DNA of 64,000 nt from Corynespora cassiicola (taxonomy: Eukaryota > Ascomycota > Dothideomycetes > Pleosporales > Corynesporascaceae), in contig JAEUWY010000004.1 in assembly GCA_022059125.1 (NCBI GenBank), positions 4,340,001 to 4,404,000 on the forward strand, in the 5' to 3' direction. Position 1 is the first letter of the stretch. Every line of letters begins with the position of its first letter. The notes beneath the pieces are model-generated. The model did no database searches, was not told the origin of the DNA, and worked only from the letters and a program-made list of their open reading frames with translations. Shown piece after piece: positions 21,448 to 32,800 of the stretch. Made by a program: the position numbers and the translations under genes.

Positions 21448-24400
21448 TCACTGAAGTCCCCTCTCTAACGAAAGCCCTTTCTTCTTCACCTGGCTCCTTG
21501 TCCTCCTCCCCACCGGCGATGTATCGGCCGGGCCCGGCACAGGAACAGCAGGAGCATTACCCGTCTGCCCACCAGCAAGCGGCCCACGAGCCCCTCTCTT
21601 TGCTCCAGTCTTAGCAGCCGACTTTTTCACAGCCGTACTCTTGGATGATTTGGAGACTTTTGCTGCTTTCGTTGCCTTGGGCTTGCCTCCCTTTTTCCTA
21701 GTCCCGGCCTTGGGCTTGGCCTTTGGTTTAGCCACGGGCTCGGGAGTGTAGTCAGACTCTGGAGAGGGCTCTTTGGAGGCTGGTTCATCGGTAGTACTTG
21801 CGTCATTGTCCTCTTGCTTCTCCTCGGTCTCTTTCTGAGCCTGTGCTTGTTGGGCAGCAATGTCGTCCTCGGCCTTCTTTCTCGCTGCTTCGGCCTGCTT
21901 GCGAGTCGCTTCTTGGGCTTCTTCAACTCTCTTTCGCTCAGCCCTTTGAGCCTCCTCTTCAGCCTTCTTCCCGGCAACTTCTTCTTGTTGCTGTTCCTCA
22001 GCGGCTTCGGCGGCTTTCTCACGAGCCGCCTTCGCCTCGGCTTCTTTCTTCGCAGCTTCTCGTTCCTCTTCTTCAATCTGGTTAAGAAGATCTTGGATTA
22101 CACCCATAGGTGGCGTAGATTGTGTTGGCAGTTGAGGCTGTTCATCAGGTTGTTGTTGTTGCGTCTGCTGATTGTGCCCAGCGATTGATGCTTGAGGCTC
22201 TGATCCATGTCCTGTATCTCCAATCCATGTTCGTGGCCGCTTTACCGGTGGTTGATCAGACTCTGAATCATCACTATCCAGAAAGGGCCTACGCCTTTGC
22301 ACATTTGCTGGAGTCGTGGTGTTCTGGATTGAAGGTCCTGGTGGGGGGCTGTCAGAATCATCCCCTTTGTTGTCCTCAGCGTCGTCGTCGTCGTCGTCGT
22401 TCGAGTCGTCCCCAAAGTCTATCTCACTCCCATCTACCTCGGTACTGTCTGAAGCTGTCTCGTCATCATTTTCGCCTTGATCGTCTGGAGCAAAGAATTC
22501 GTCGTCTCCGTGAGGAAGGCGGCCTCCGTAATAGCTAGTGTCATCCGATTCGTCATTCACCTCATTCATGGAGTTTTCTAATTCACTGCGCTGAGTTTGG
22601 CGTGCCGCTTCGTTGCTATTCCATAACTCAAGATCGCTCATATCCGGTAGTGGAACCTCATCCTTGGAGCGATCCCGCATTTCATTTTCATAGAGCTCTT
22701 CATCTTTTCGACGTTTCTTGAGTCTCCCAGGATGGTAAAACCGCGCTTTCCAACCATTCATTTCAGAATCACGCGCAACAATATCCTCCATGTGACTGTC
22801 CATGTCCACGTCCAAGTTCTGTGCCAGCTCTTCAGCTGTTTCTCTTAGGATGCTTTCGCGAGGCACCTCGTCTGGATTGGCATCTCCCTGGTATGAATCG
22901 GCTTCTTGGCGGAGTCTATTGATTGAGTGGTGCAGTTGATCGTTCCAGCCTACTGCAGCCACATGCATCAGCTGCTTTTCAAACATTAAATCATCTGCAT
23001 TAACCATGAGGACCTGCTGGGAAAGCCGATCCCGTTCTCTTTCGGATAATTGGGCAAGTTCCGACTCGTATATTTGAGCAAACTCGCCACTCGCCCCGGC
23101 GCCGACTTGCCCACTGTCCAAGTTGCTCAACCGGTTTTCCACGTCTTGCTCTTGCATGGCCGCAGCTGTGGCTCTCTGGACTCCCTTTTGGTACTCCTTC
23201 TTCTCATTTTCCTGGAAATTCTGGTTGTCTTTCATGCGTTCTTTGTCGCATTCTGGAAAGTGTGTCACACTGTAGGTATAGGAAGCTCTCTGGGGCGACT
23301 TCTCATTCGGCAAAACCTTGTTCCAGGTGATCTTGCTGCTGCGGCGAGTCCAACGCCTTCTCACAAATCGGCCGCCGGGTATGACTTTCTCTTCCTTCAA
23401 GTGCTCATAAGGCCACACTGATTTGTCGGGATATTGGGGAAAGGGGAAGTGTACCAAGTCCTCTGATGTTTGCAAATGCTGCCTCTCGTCACTGAATCTC
23501 ATCATCTCCCACCCATGGTTAATGTCGAGCAATTTGGCTAGAGACCAGGACCCGGTCTTGTCGAAAGAGTGTGGCATTCTTATGTTTAACTCTGTCAGCC
23601 TTGTGAATCTTGCGGCATATTTGTTCCAAAATCTGTGCCAGCCGATTGCCTCGCGGCAGAATATGGCTTTTCTAGCAAGCTGGTGCAGATTCGGCGAAGA
23701 AGAAGACATTTCCTCAAGATGATAGTTATCTTCAAGACTGTCTTCGACAACTTCCCCTACGGGGGGCATAGTATCCACGGTGTCTGCCAGATGGTCGGGT
23801 GAGTCCCAGCTAGCTTCCAGTTTCCTTATATTCGCCATCCTCTGGGAAAAAAGGGCTGGACCGCTGTGCTTTGTAAAAGGACACGGTCGAGTCTTCCACG
23901 GGCGGCATTTGAATGGACATTTTGCATGTGGAGCTTCATACGGCTGTTTCCTCTCAATCTGAGAGAGCCGGAGTCGCTCGAGAGGATTACGTAAGTCGTA
24001 TATGATGCTCAAAGTGTCGACCAGCTGCGCAATATCATGGCCGTTATCATTTGCATCATTGTAAAGATTGGAATCAAAGTTTTCGTCCTTCCGTAACCAG
24101 TCTTGCCAATCATGCTCATTACAGGACCGGCCCCAGTAGCAGGATGATTTTTCCGTATCTCGCCGCCCAATGAGCAAGTGGATGGGAATGTCAGCTTCTT
24201 TCAGCCATCGAAAGTGTGCTTCAATGGTCTTTAGACTATAGTATCTGTTATAGGGCGCTTCGGCCCAGGCTCCTGTCAAAAGAGGATAGGCTTCGTCTGG
24301 ATAAATCTCTGGGTTTATCATCTCACTTTTCACCATGAGCCAGTCCCAATCAAAGATTGGCCGCCACTTGAATGTATAGTTGAGCCAATAGTATATCTCT

Positions 24401-26325
24401 GGAGCCCAGGAGTAGTGGTTCAAGGGGTCTTCGAGTGACTCGAGATACTCGCTGGCAATAGCGGGCTCCAGATATGGCTCGATCAAGGTGAAGGGATGAA
24501 TTGGCCTTTGGCTACCCAATTCTACCTCAGGTTCCAATGGGAACAATCTGATTCTTGAATTTTGTTCGGCTGCATATATTTCCTGAAACATTTCTCCCAG
24601 GGTCTCAGGTGTCGTGCTGATATTCTTGTCGCAGGTTTGCCAGTTGCATCCTCCAGGGCCACGACTAGAGGTCCACTCAAAATATACTCTTTCTTTTTCG
24701 TCGTGTACCGAGTAGAAATTTTGCTGCTTTCGTTTGAAGATTGACTCCCACCTCCTGTCATCCTCGTCCCGGCTACGCCCCGCGCCATGCAGGACATTAT
24801 CCATGGCCGGAAGCAACCATTCAGAGTCGGGCTTATGTCTCTTCTTGTAGCTCTGGTGCGCGAGGCTTTGTGCCGCCCACATGGAGTGTGCCCTGGTACC
24901 GTTCAAGCCATATAATTTGACAAAGTAGGTGCCCTCCGGCTGACTCAATGGAAATGTCTGAATCCAAGCACCAATATCTATCCCAACACGCTCAATCTGG
25001 GGTCTTGTGCGCTTCAGTTCCCGCAGAAACATCTGGAAATTGACCATGTAAAGTCGCAATTCCAGAAACTTTACAGAGTCTGGTAATACTCCATCCTCTC
25101 CTTCAGATGAAAGGCCGTCTAGAAGTGAACAAGGGTTCTCATGTAAATCTGCGTTCCCTGTCCGATCGCGGTCGGCGTAGTGTTGGTTTCTTATGGAAAG
25201 AGTCTCCAGGCCAACACACCGAGGAAGAATACGCCGAAGTATCTTGTTGTTGTTCCCATCACCTCGCCAGTCGCCAATACCGAGCCACTTTAGCTTTGTG
25301 AGAATTGAAGTCTCAAGTTCTTCTATGAGTTGGCCCAGGCTGGTTCCGCTTTGGTCGGCCATTCTTTCTTCATCGTATTTCCTCTGTTCGGCTATCAGGC
25401 TGTCCTGAAACTCTCGAATGGTATCGTTCACCTCATTGCGCCGCGTGTCGATGCGATGAGCTCGTCTGTTCCAGGTGAAATTGGCCACCTTTTGGTGTGA
25501 TACTTGGTCGTTCAGTTTTTCGTATTTGCGTACCATTGCTTTTAGCGTATCATGAGCCCTTTCCAACTCCTTCCTCCTTTTTCTCTTCTTCCTGTCGGTC
25601 AAACAGGTAAAGTTATTGATGTCATCGGGCATTATGAGTCGTGGATCAAATGTCTCGCCGAAATACAGAGAACGATAGGGTTCACCCGGATGGGTCCATT
25701 CATCTGGATCCCTAATGGATCGCATCCAAAAGTCTGGTGATGATTTATCGTTGTTCCCGGAGTCCCAGTTCGACTTTGTATTGCTCAAATCCAGCCCCTC
25801 CAGTGCCACTAGGTTAGCTTTGATCCAACCAATGTCGCTCGATGGCATCCAGAATGGAATGGCGATCTTTTTGACGTGTTGGCGGTACTCTGGAGTTACA
25901 GCCAGTTTGAAGTGCTCCCATCGCTCCCGAGGAGAAAGCCGTTGATGCCACTGGCCGTCGGCTGCAAAGGGCTTCTGGTGCTCCCAGATCAGCTGTCTCT
26001 TCCATCTTTGGTCCTGGCAGTGAGCTGGATAGGCGCCATATTGCGGATGCGAATTTCCTTGCCAGCTGATTTCATCGATTCCCCGATAGTCATACGTGAA
26101 TCCTTCCTGAGTCGTGCCGTGCCAGTCCCAGCATGTAAAAGGTTCCCGCAGCATCATACGGTGCAGCACGTCGAGCTCTTGCCCGCATGCTACTTTCATC
26201 ATTGCGCATTCTTGTCGTCCCAGGTGACTGTAGATCTTTATTCGTAACTCAGTAGGAAACATATTTTCGTCATCCTCCAAAGGCGCTTTTTTAAAGAAGA
26301 ATACTTTTCGCTTTTTGGGGACCAT
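21448..26325 (-). CDS. Large F-box/coiled-coil protein, unknown function
   Basis: A single intronless frame of 1625 residues from ATG 26325. Residues 3-8 are PKKRKV, close to a classical monopartite nuclear localisation signal. Residues 23-36 (FPTELRIKIYSHLG) read as the start of a degenerate F-box. The central 1000 residues contain leucine-poor segments in which Trp, Tyr and charged residues recur, and I know no domain for them. Towards the end come an acidic run near 1305-1320, a long charged coiled coil at about 1417-1507 (repeating EEEAQRAERK-like heptads), and a very basic Lys/Ala tail at about 1530-1580 that could bind nucleic acid. F-box proteins usually tether substrates to SCF ubiquitin ligase; here that is inference from a short motif. 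The frame runs on upstream through a GA-rich microsatellite, which I take as 5' UTR. Confidence 0.8.
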   Translation of the reverse strand: MVPKKRKVFFFKKAPLEDDENMFPTELRIKIYSHLGRQECAMMKVACGQELDVLHRMMLREPFTCWDWHGTTQEGFTYDYRGIDEISWQGNSHPQYGAYPAHCQDQRWKRQLIWEHQKPFAADGQWHQRLSPRERWEHFKLAVTPEYRQHVKKIAIPFWMPSSDIGWIKANLVALEGLDLSNTKSNWDSGNNDKSSPDFWMRSIRDPDEWTHPGEPYRSLYFGETFDPRLIMPDDINNFTCLTDRKKRKRRKELERAHDTLKAMVRKYEKLNDQVSHQKVANFTWNRRAHRIDTRRNEVNDTIREFQDSLIAEQRKYDEERMADQSGTSLGQLIEELETSILTKLKWLGIGDWRGDGNNNKILRRILPRCVGLETLSIRNQHYADRDRTGNADLHENPCSLLDGLSSEGEDGVLPDSVKFLELRLYMVNFQMFLRELKRTRPQIERVGIDIGAWIQTFPLSQPEGTYFVKLYGLNGTRAHSMWAAQSLAHQSYKKRHKPDSEWLLPAMDNVLHGAGRSRDEDDRRWESIFKRKQQNFYSVHDEKERVYFEWTSSRGPGGCNWQTCDKNISTTPETLGEMFQEIYAAEQNSRIRLFPLEPEVELGSQRPIHPFTLIEPYLEPAIASEYLESLEDPLNHYSWAPEIYYWLNYTFKWRPIFDWDWLMVKSEMINPEIYPDEAYPLLTGAWAEAPYNRYYSLKTIEAHFRWLKEADIPIHLLIGRRDTEKSSCYWGRSCNEHDWQDWLRKDENFDSNLYNDANDNGHDIAQLVDTLSIIYDLRNPLERLRLSQIERKQPYEAPHAKCPFKCRPWKTRPCPFTKHSGPALFSQRMANIRKLEASWDSPDHLADTVDTMPPVGEVVEDSLEDNYHLEEMSSSSPNLHQLARKAIFCREAIGWHRFWNKYAARFTRLTELNIRMPHSFDKTGSWSLAKLLDINHGWEMMRFSDERQHLQTSEDLVHFPFPQYPDKSVWPYEHLKEEKVIPGGRFVRRRWTRRSSKITWNKVLPNEKSPQRASYTYSVTHFPECDKERMKDNQNFQENEKKEYQKGVQRATAAAMQEQDVENRLSNLDSGQVGAGASGEFAQIYESELAQLSERERDRLSQQVLMVNADDLMFEKQLMHVAAVGWNDQLHHSINRLRQEADSYQGDANPDEVPRESILRETAEELAQNLDVDMDSHMEDIVARDSEMNGWKARFYHPGRLKKRRKDEELYENEMRDRSKDEVPLPDMSDLELWNSNEAARQTQRSELENSMNEVNDESDDTSYYGGRLPHGDDEFFAPDDQGENDDETASDSTEVDGSEIDFGDDSNDDDDDDAEDNKGDDSDSPPPGPSIQNTTTPANVQRRRPFLDSDDSESDQPPVKRPRTWIGDTGHGSEPQASIAGHNQQTQQQQPDEQPQLPTQSTPPMGVIQDLLNQIEEEEREAAKKEAEAKAAREKAAEAAEEQQQEEVAGKKAEEEAQRAERKRVEEAQEATRKQAEAARKKAEDDIAAQQAQAQKETEEKQEDNDASTTDEPASKEPSPESDYTPEPVAKPKAKPKAGTRKKGGKPKATKAAKVSKSSKSTAVKKSAAKTGAKRGARGPLAGGQTGNAPAVPVPGPADTSPVGRRTRSQVKKKGLSLERGLQ

Positions 26326-26345
26326 GGTGATGGTTGGAAGAAAGG

Positions 26346-26422
26346 TTAGTAAGAGAGAGAGAGAGAGAGTAAGAGTGAGTGTAAGAGTGAGAGTAAGAGT
26401 AAGAGTAAGAGAGAGAGAGAGA
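26346..26422. repeat. GA-rich microsatellite
   Basis: An imperfect purine repeat of GA and GAGTAA/GAGAGT units directly upstream of the large F-box protein start. On the minus strand it would encode a Leu-Thr alternation if translated, so an annotation tool could wrongly extend the protein. Confidence 0.85.
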
Positions 26423-26640
26423 TTGTGCGTTTTGTCTTTGTAGCTACCTAGGTAAGCTTGCTTAGGCAAGCCAAATACATCTCAAGGCAGGCACCATATA
26501 ACGCCAACTCACCTCTTTGTCCCGCAAATGGCCCATGAGCTGCTCGCAAACACAAAGAAGTTTCCACTCCGGAAAGGGCAGTCACACGTGCTGACTAACA
26601 GCATTGAGAGCATTCCTGTTGTATGCCATGCATATACCCC

Positions 26641-26711
26641 GACTCGGATGTCTAGCGCAACACGGGCTTTTCGAGCTGGGGGAGTTGATTGTGGAGCCGA
26701 CAGAGCACTAT
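26641..26711 (+). repeat. Dispersed ~75-bp repeat, copy 2
   Basis: The partner of 5935-6008 (opposite strand). This copy is less AT-biased than copy 1, which fits copy 1 having been mutated by RIP-like transitions. Similarity falls off rapidly outside the core on both sides. Confidence 0.6.
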
Positions 26712-27346
26712 ACAACATCTCTCGCACTTCCATCAAGTCTTTGCATCTATTGTTGTATCACATTGCCTCTCTTTCCGAAGTCATCCGGCTCTACTGGTAG
26801 TAGTAACATGCAGGCGCGTGTTTTGGTAGCAATTCTCGTGTGCAAGGCAGTACTCGTGTAGCCTCGACATCATCTGCCACAGGTACGTCAATGGCGCAGG
26901 GCTGGACCGAGCATCTCGCGTCAAAAACAATAATGAGGGGACACTTATGCTGTCTTGGAAAAAGAAAGATTTGGTTAGGGCGACAAAATGTAAAGCATGA
27001 TCTACGGCTAGGTGCATGTAGAGAGGAGGCCCCGGAGGAGGGTCTTGGATATGTGCAGCTCGTGTAACGATAGAAAAGAACACACATGTTCTCCTACCAA
27101 CAACCGTTTTTCGTATACTGACCGTCACTTGCCTCATCTCAAACTATCATAGTTTCAAAAAAGGTCTAGAGTAGCTAGAAGATAAATTGATCTATCTTCA
27201 ACACATCCAAAAATAAATAGAGATCAGTCTGGTGGGTCGCGGGCCACCTCGCGTCCTTTCGTCTCATGTCTAGCGCCCACACTCAAAGCAACGCAACACC
27301 ACACCAACCATAACTAGATTCAAAACAAAAGAAAAGCAAAAGAAAA

Positions 27347-27432
27347 GCCCGATGCGGGGGTCGAACCCGCAGCCTTGAGATGGCCTCTTGTGGTGTAAGA
27401 GTCTCACGCTCTACCGATTGAGCTAACCAGGC
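27347..27432 (-). tRNA. tRNA-Lys(CUU) with intron
   Basis: The minus strand folds as a cloverleaf. The acceptor stem is GCCTGGT paired with ATCGGGC, the D arm is GCTCAATCGGTAGAGC, the anticodon stem is TGAGA/TCTCA around anticodon CTT, and the T arm is GCGGGTTCGACCCCCGC. A 14-nt intron interrupts the loop one base 3' of the anticodon, the canonical nuclear position. The A box and B box (GGTTCGACCCC) are intact. Downstream T runs (27320-27345 read in reverse) supply the Pol III terminator. Confidence 0.95.
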
Positions 27433-29535
27433 TTGTTGCTTGATGTTGAAAGGTACCATTTGTAGTGTATATATAGACATTTTCTAATCGAAGAGATCGT
27501 TTGAGCCAAAGTCTCCGCGTGCTACTGAACGCCGGATATCAGGATTTGGTTTTCTGTGTGCGAAAGCGCCGGAACTAGAGGATACCGGGGCCCGCTTTCG
27601 CGCCATTTGCTCAGATTGGTTTAGCCTAACAACCGGTTTTTCTCCGTGTGTTCAGTAAAACAAGCAAACGACTCGTCAAATGATAGATAGATGGTCTAAA
27701 TCTATGTAGTTGAAATAATCCTTGGTAGAGCCCAACGGCCTGCTCGCAACTTTTCAGTGGCACTAACAGAAACGAAGAATTCTTCCATCTTACTTTATTT
27801 TCTAAAGGTATCTTTTACTAACTCAGGCTGTCCTGTGGTCTATGCGCATTTCATTATCTCGCGGAGAAAGGGCTATCAGTCCATCGTGCTGACTCCCTGG
27901 TTCGACGGAATGCATGCAAGAAACAAAGACAGATGCCCTATACTTGTCCATCTTATAATTCAAACAAATCCACAACAAAAGATTCCTCTTCAGAGTTTCC
28001 GAAGGTCTTTTCCTCAGGCATTCATGACGCTGTTGTAGATATAGGTCTGGCGGTCACCATGAATCAATATGCTTGGTAGTATCTTGTCTTTTGTCCGGGG
28101 TTCAAACTCAGTGAAGTAGCCTGCGGGCATTTATCTTGTAATACGTCCATACTAAAAGAAGTCTTGATTTTGTAACAACAGCCCATGAGTCAAGAAAAAC
28201 AACCAAGAAAAGCAGTAGACGCTGGCCAGGCGCCTAACAAGTCCATGAATACAAGCAGAACAACGACATGGAATAAAAAGACCAGCACGACTATTCTTGG
28301 AAGAAGGGCTCCTCTTTTTTTACTTTTTGAAGTTGGAGCAGGCGTCGGGCCTTTTTGGGTCCAATTTAGTTGCGTACGACAGAAGGCGGCGCAGACAGGC
28401 ATATGCACAGGCAACAGTAGTCGGGGAGGACCCGCCGACACCAAGCAGCTCGGGAGTGCCGCTCTGAGACGCAGACAAAGAGCCGGCGCCAACCACCGGT
28501 TCGTGGCGGGACAAAGGACGGGGTCGAGTTCTTGGTGGGCACACCAGGGTTGGTCAGGGGCGCTACTTCAGACGCGCAGCAGGGCTTGCCCCCCTAAATC
28601 GAAACCTCAACATTGATGGGCACGCCCATCTGGCGAGGGCGGAGCGAGGAGGTCGACTGCGCACCCGTATTTTCCCCAGAGAGGCGTCTATCTAAAGCGG
28701 CCCTCGCCCGTTTTCTGTCTGCTCGGCGACGGTGATAGACGGTGGCATGGTGGAGCGGGTAAGCCCTAAGGCAATAGGCGGGCGACCAGATGAGCAGACG
28801 TCGACACGGTGCACAAGTTAGCACGTCCAGGCAGCGTCTTGCGGATACAAATAGCAACGGGGCCTGGGGGACTTGGCGGGGATGTACACACGCGTCGCAA
28901 TCTTGCCCGCGGACAGGCGATAAAAGACGTTGAAACCTGAGGCAGCAACAGGGGGAACGGGTGGCATGGGCACAGTGTACAGCTGGAGCGATCTGGCAGA
29001 GAGGTGAAACAGGCTCGCTTGCAGGCGCGAGGACTGGCGATGGAGTGACGGGCGACGGGGTGACGGGGCGACGGGGTGAGTGGATGGCTGGGTGACTGGC
29101 GAGCTTCAGCTGGTGGCTCGGCGTAGGTAGACGTCAGTGCTGGCGGTGCACCCAGGGCCTCCGCAACGTGGCGCCGCGCAATCGCAATCCACGGGCCATG
29201 GCGAGGGCAGAGGGCAGCTGGCAGCAGCAGCACTGCAATGGACGGCAAGGACAGCGCGGTGGAAGAGCGAAAAGCGCCCTGATTTTCAGGAGAATAGCTG
29301 GAGGGCGGCGGGCCAAGCAGCTGCCAGCGTCCCGGCCGCTCAGGGCCCTCAGGGCCCTCAGGGTCGCCGCCGCACTGCCTCAAAGCGCCTCTGTCCGTGC
29401 CTGGCCGCTGCCGCCGCTCAATCTCATCCACCACCTGGGCTCCTCCCCAATTTCACTCCAAATCTCTGCCCGCATAATAATAATACCGCCTCACGACCCT
29501 GCCCACGCTCCCCACGACCGCCCCCCGTCTGCCTT

Positions 29536-29568
<33 letters not shown>

Positions 29569-29835
29569 CGCTCGCTGTCGGCTCCCGAACGGCCAAGCTC
29601 GCTCACCTGTCTCGCGACTGGAAACGTCGGCCAAGCTGCGGAGGCTGTGTCGCGCATCTGGGAACATCTTACACACCACCGCACCTCTGCATCCCCGGCG
29701 CGCAACCCTCTCGAACCCGCCCACGCCCACGACCACGACGCCCACCTCTCCTGCCCGCGCCCACCCCGCTGGATGAGTCGGAACAGCGCAACCGTGTTGC
29801 GTGGAGAATAGCGCCCTTCGAAACGTTTGGCCGCG
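27433..29835. other. Long intergenic region upstream of the flippase
   Basis: 2.4 kb without a supported gene. Visible features are a 9-bp inverted repeat at 27560-27568/27593-27601, short GACGGGGC-type direct repeats near 29045-29080, and a (CTG)n tract at 29538-29565. The last few hundred bases are presumably the P4-ATPase promoter and 5' UTR. Frames such as 28766-29434 (-) are GC-driven and lack domains. Confidence 0.45.
29538..29568. repeat. (CTG)n trinucleotide repeat
   Basis: About nine uninterrupted CTG units about 270 bp upstream of the P4-ATPase start codon, probably in its 5' leader. Confidence 0.85.
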
Positions 29836-32800
29836 ATGGCCGGTCGGCCTCCAGGTGGACCGCCGTCTCACAGCGACAATCTAATCGACTTTGACGACCA
29901 GCCCAACTACTACTCTGGCGCCCGCCCGCCCGTAAACGACGACGACCTCCTCGACCGCTATGACGTAAACAACCCAGACCGGCAGCCGCAGGGCCGGCCG
30001 TCAGTCTCCTACGATGACTTTGTGGGAGGAGGAACAAGCTCGACTCAGGGCCTGCCGGGAGGGCCTGGCGCACCCCCGGCGGGACAGACGCCCTACTCGA
30101 CCGGCGGCAACCGCCTGTATTCGCAGACGTCTGACCTGGACAACTACCAGCGCTACTCCGACGCCGACATCCCCGTCGACGATGACCACTCCTTCTACAA
30201 CGCCGGCGGCGGCAGCGCCTACGAGGAACCCGCCGGATTGCGCAGGTCCGGCTCCAAGAAGAACAACAGGAATAGCATCATGAGCCTCGGTGGGGGCATC
30301 ACCGGCCGTGTTAAGAACATGCTCGGGAGGGGCCCAGAGTACTCGGAAATGGACCTGCCGCTGACCGAGCACGCCGCCCAGCAGGGCAGGACCGACAGCA
30401 CCGCTGCCGGCGCATACCAGGACACGACCCCGCCTCAGAAGAAGCGCGGCTCGGGCACCTTCAAGTTTGGCTTCGGACGGGGCGCCCCGGATCCTTCGAC
30501 CCTAGGCCCCAGGATAATACACCTAAACAACCCGCCCGCCAATGCGCAGAACAAATATGTCGACAACCACATCTCCACCACAAAGTACAACATTGTCACC
30601 TTCCTGCCCAAGTTCCTTTACGAGCAATTCTCCAAATACGCAAACTTGTTCTTCTTGTTCACTGCCATCTTGCAGCAGATTCCTGGCATTTCTCCCACGA
30701 AGCGATATACCACCATTGTGCCCCTCGGTATTGTCTTGTTGGTTTCGGCGATCAAAGAATACATTGAGGATTTTAGGCGGAAGCAGTCGGACTCGACGCT
30801 GAATAATTCAAAGGCCCTAGCTTTGAAGGGATCTACATTCGTTGAAACGCGATGGATCAATGTGGCGGTAGGAGACATTGTCCGTGTAGAGTCGGAACAG
30901 CCTTTCCCTGCCGATCTGGTCCTGCTGGCTTCGTCCGAACCCGAGGGTCTTTGCTACATCGAAACCGCCAATCTGGACGGAGAGACTAACCTGAAGATCA
31001 AGCAGGCTATCCCGGAGACGGCCGATCTTGTCAGTCCCGCTGAACTCGGCCGGCTAGGAGGCAAGATTCGATCGGAACAGCCAAACAGCAGCTTGTACAC
31101 GTATGAGGCGACGCTCACGATTGCGGCCGGAGGAGGCGAGAAAGAATTGCCCTTGGCTCCGGATCAGCTGCTACTCCGTGGAGCCACGCTGAGGAACACT
31201 CCCTGGATCCACGGTGTCGTCGTTTTTACCGGTCACGAAACCAAGCTCATGAGGAACGCCACTGCAACTCCCATCAAGACTACTGCTGTCGAGAGAATGG
31301 TCAACAGGCAGATTCTCATGCTTGTCGCCATCTTGATCGCTCTCAGCATCGTCAGTTCCGTCGGCGACATCATCATTAGGACGACCGCTGGCACTAAGCT
31401 TGATTACCTCTACTACGACGGCTTCAACGGCGCCAAACAATTCTTCTCGGATTTGCTCACCTATTGGGTCTTGTATTCCAACCTAGTGCCCATCTCTCTC
31501 TTCGTCACAATCGAAATTGTCAAGTACTATACCGGCAGTCTTATCGATTCGGACCTCGACATATACTACGAACCTACCGATACCCCCGCGAATTGTCGAA
31601 CCTCCTCGCTTGTGGAAGAGCTGGGCCAGATTGAGTACATCTTCTCTGACAAGACGGGCACTTTGACGCAAAATATGATGGAATTTAGGCAGTCTTCGAT
31701 TGCAGGTATTCAGTATGCGGACGAGGTTCCCGAAGATCGGCGTGCTACGTTTGAGGACGGTGTCGCTGTTGGTATCCACGATTTCGAGGCGCTCGAGAAG
31801 AACCGCAAATCCCATCCTGACCGCGAGATCATCAGGCATTTCCTTACGTTGTTGTCCACCTGTCATACTGTCATTCCTGAAAGAGGCGGAGAAAAGGCCG
31901 AGATCAAATACCAGGCTGCTTCGCCCGATGAAGGTGCCTTGGTAGAAGGTGCTGTTCAGCTGGGTTTCAAGTTTATCGCGCGTAAACCTCGATCCGTCAC
32001 CATTTTTGTCGATGGCCGAGAGCAAGAGTATGAGCTGTTGGCAGTTTGCGAATTCAACTCGACGAGGAAGCGAATGTCCACCATCTTCCGCACGCCCGAG
32101 GGTAAAATTGTCTGCTACTGCAAGGGTGCCGATACTGTCATTCTCGAGCGGCTTGCCAAAGAAAACCCGTACGTGGAGGTCACCTTGACGCATCTGGAAG
32201 AATACGCCGCTGAGGGTCTTCGTACCCTTTGCTTGGCCATGCGGGAGATCCCCGAGCAGGAATTCCGAGAATGGTACAAGATTTTCAACACCGCGCAGAC
32301 CACCGTCAGCGGAAACCGTGCCGATGAATTGGACAAGGCTGCCGAGCTCATCGAGAGGGATTTTACACTCTTGGGTGCCACTGCCATTGAAGATAAACTC
32401 CAGGATGGTGTCCCAGACACGATCGCCACTCTGCAGTCCGCTGGTATCAAGATCTGGGTCCTGACTGGCGACCGACAAGAGACTGCCATCAACATCGGAA
32501 TGAGTTGCAAGTTGATCAGCGAAGACATGAGTTTGCTCATCATCAACGAGGAGAACAAGGAGGCGACAAGAGACAATATCCAGAAGAAGCTCCATGCCGT
32601 CACAAGTCAAGGCCAGGGAGGCGCCGAGATGGATGTACTTGCCCTTGTCATCGACGGCAAGTCTCTTACTTATGCGCTGGAGAAGGACCTGGAGAAGCAG
32701 TTCTTGGACTTGGCTGTCAAGTGCAAGGCTGTCATCTGCTGCCGTGTCTCTCCGCTGCAAAAAGCTCTAGTCGTCAAGCTGGTGAAGCGCCATCTCAAGG

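Larger units (their letters stand above)
26326..27346. other. Intergenic, with microsatellite and repeat copy
   Basis: The large F-box gene leader and promoter. It holds a GA/GAGAGT microsatellite (26346-26422) and the second copy of the dispersed repeat (26641-26711). A-rich runs just before 27347 are the tRNA transcription terminator on the minus strand. No coding gene is supported. Confidence 0.5.

Noticed and set aside
26326..26469. 48-residue N-terminal extension of the large F-box protein
   Set aside because: The extra codons translate a GA microsatellite into a Leu-Thr alternation; the ATG at 26325 with the basic PKKRKV start is far more credible.
28766..29434. 222-codon minus-strand frame upstream of the flippase
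   Set aside because: GC-rich, Pro/Arg-heavy composition typical of chance frames, without domain or start context.
31483..32760. 425-codon frame antisense to the flippase
   Set aside because: A mirror of the highly biased codon use of the P4-ATPase exon; no independent motif.
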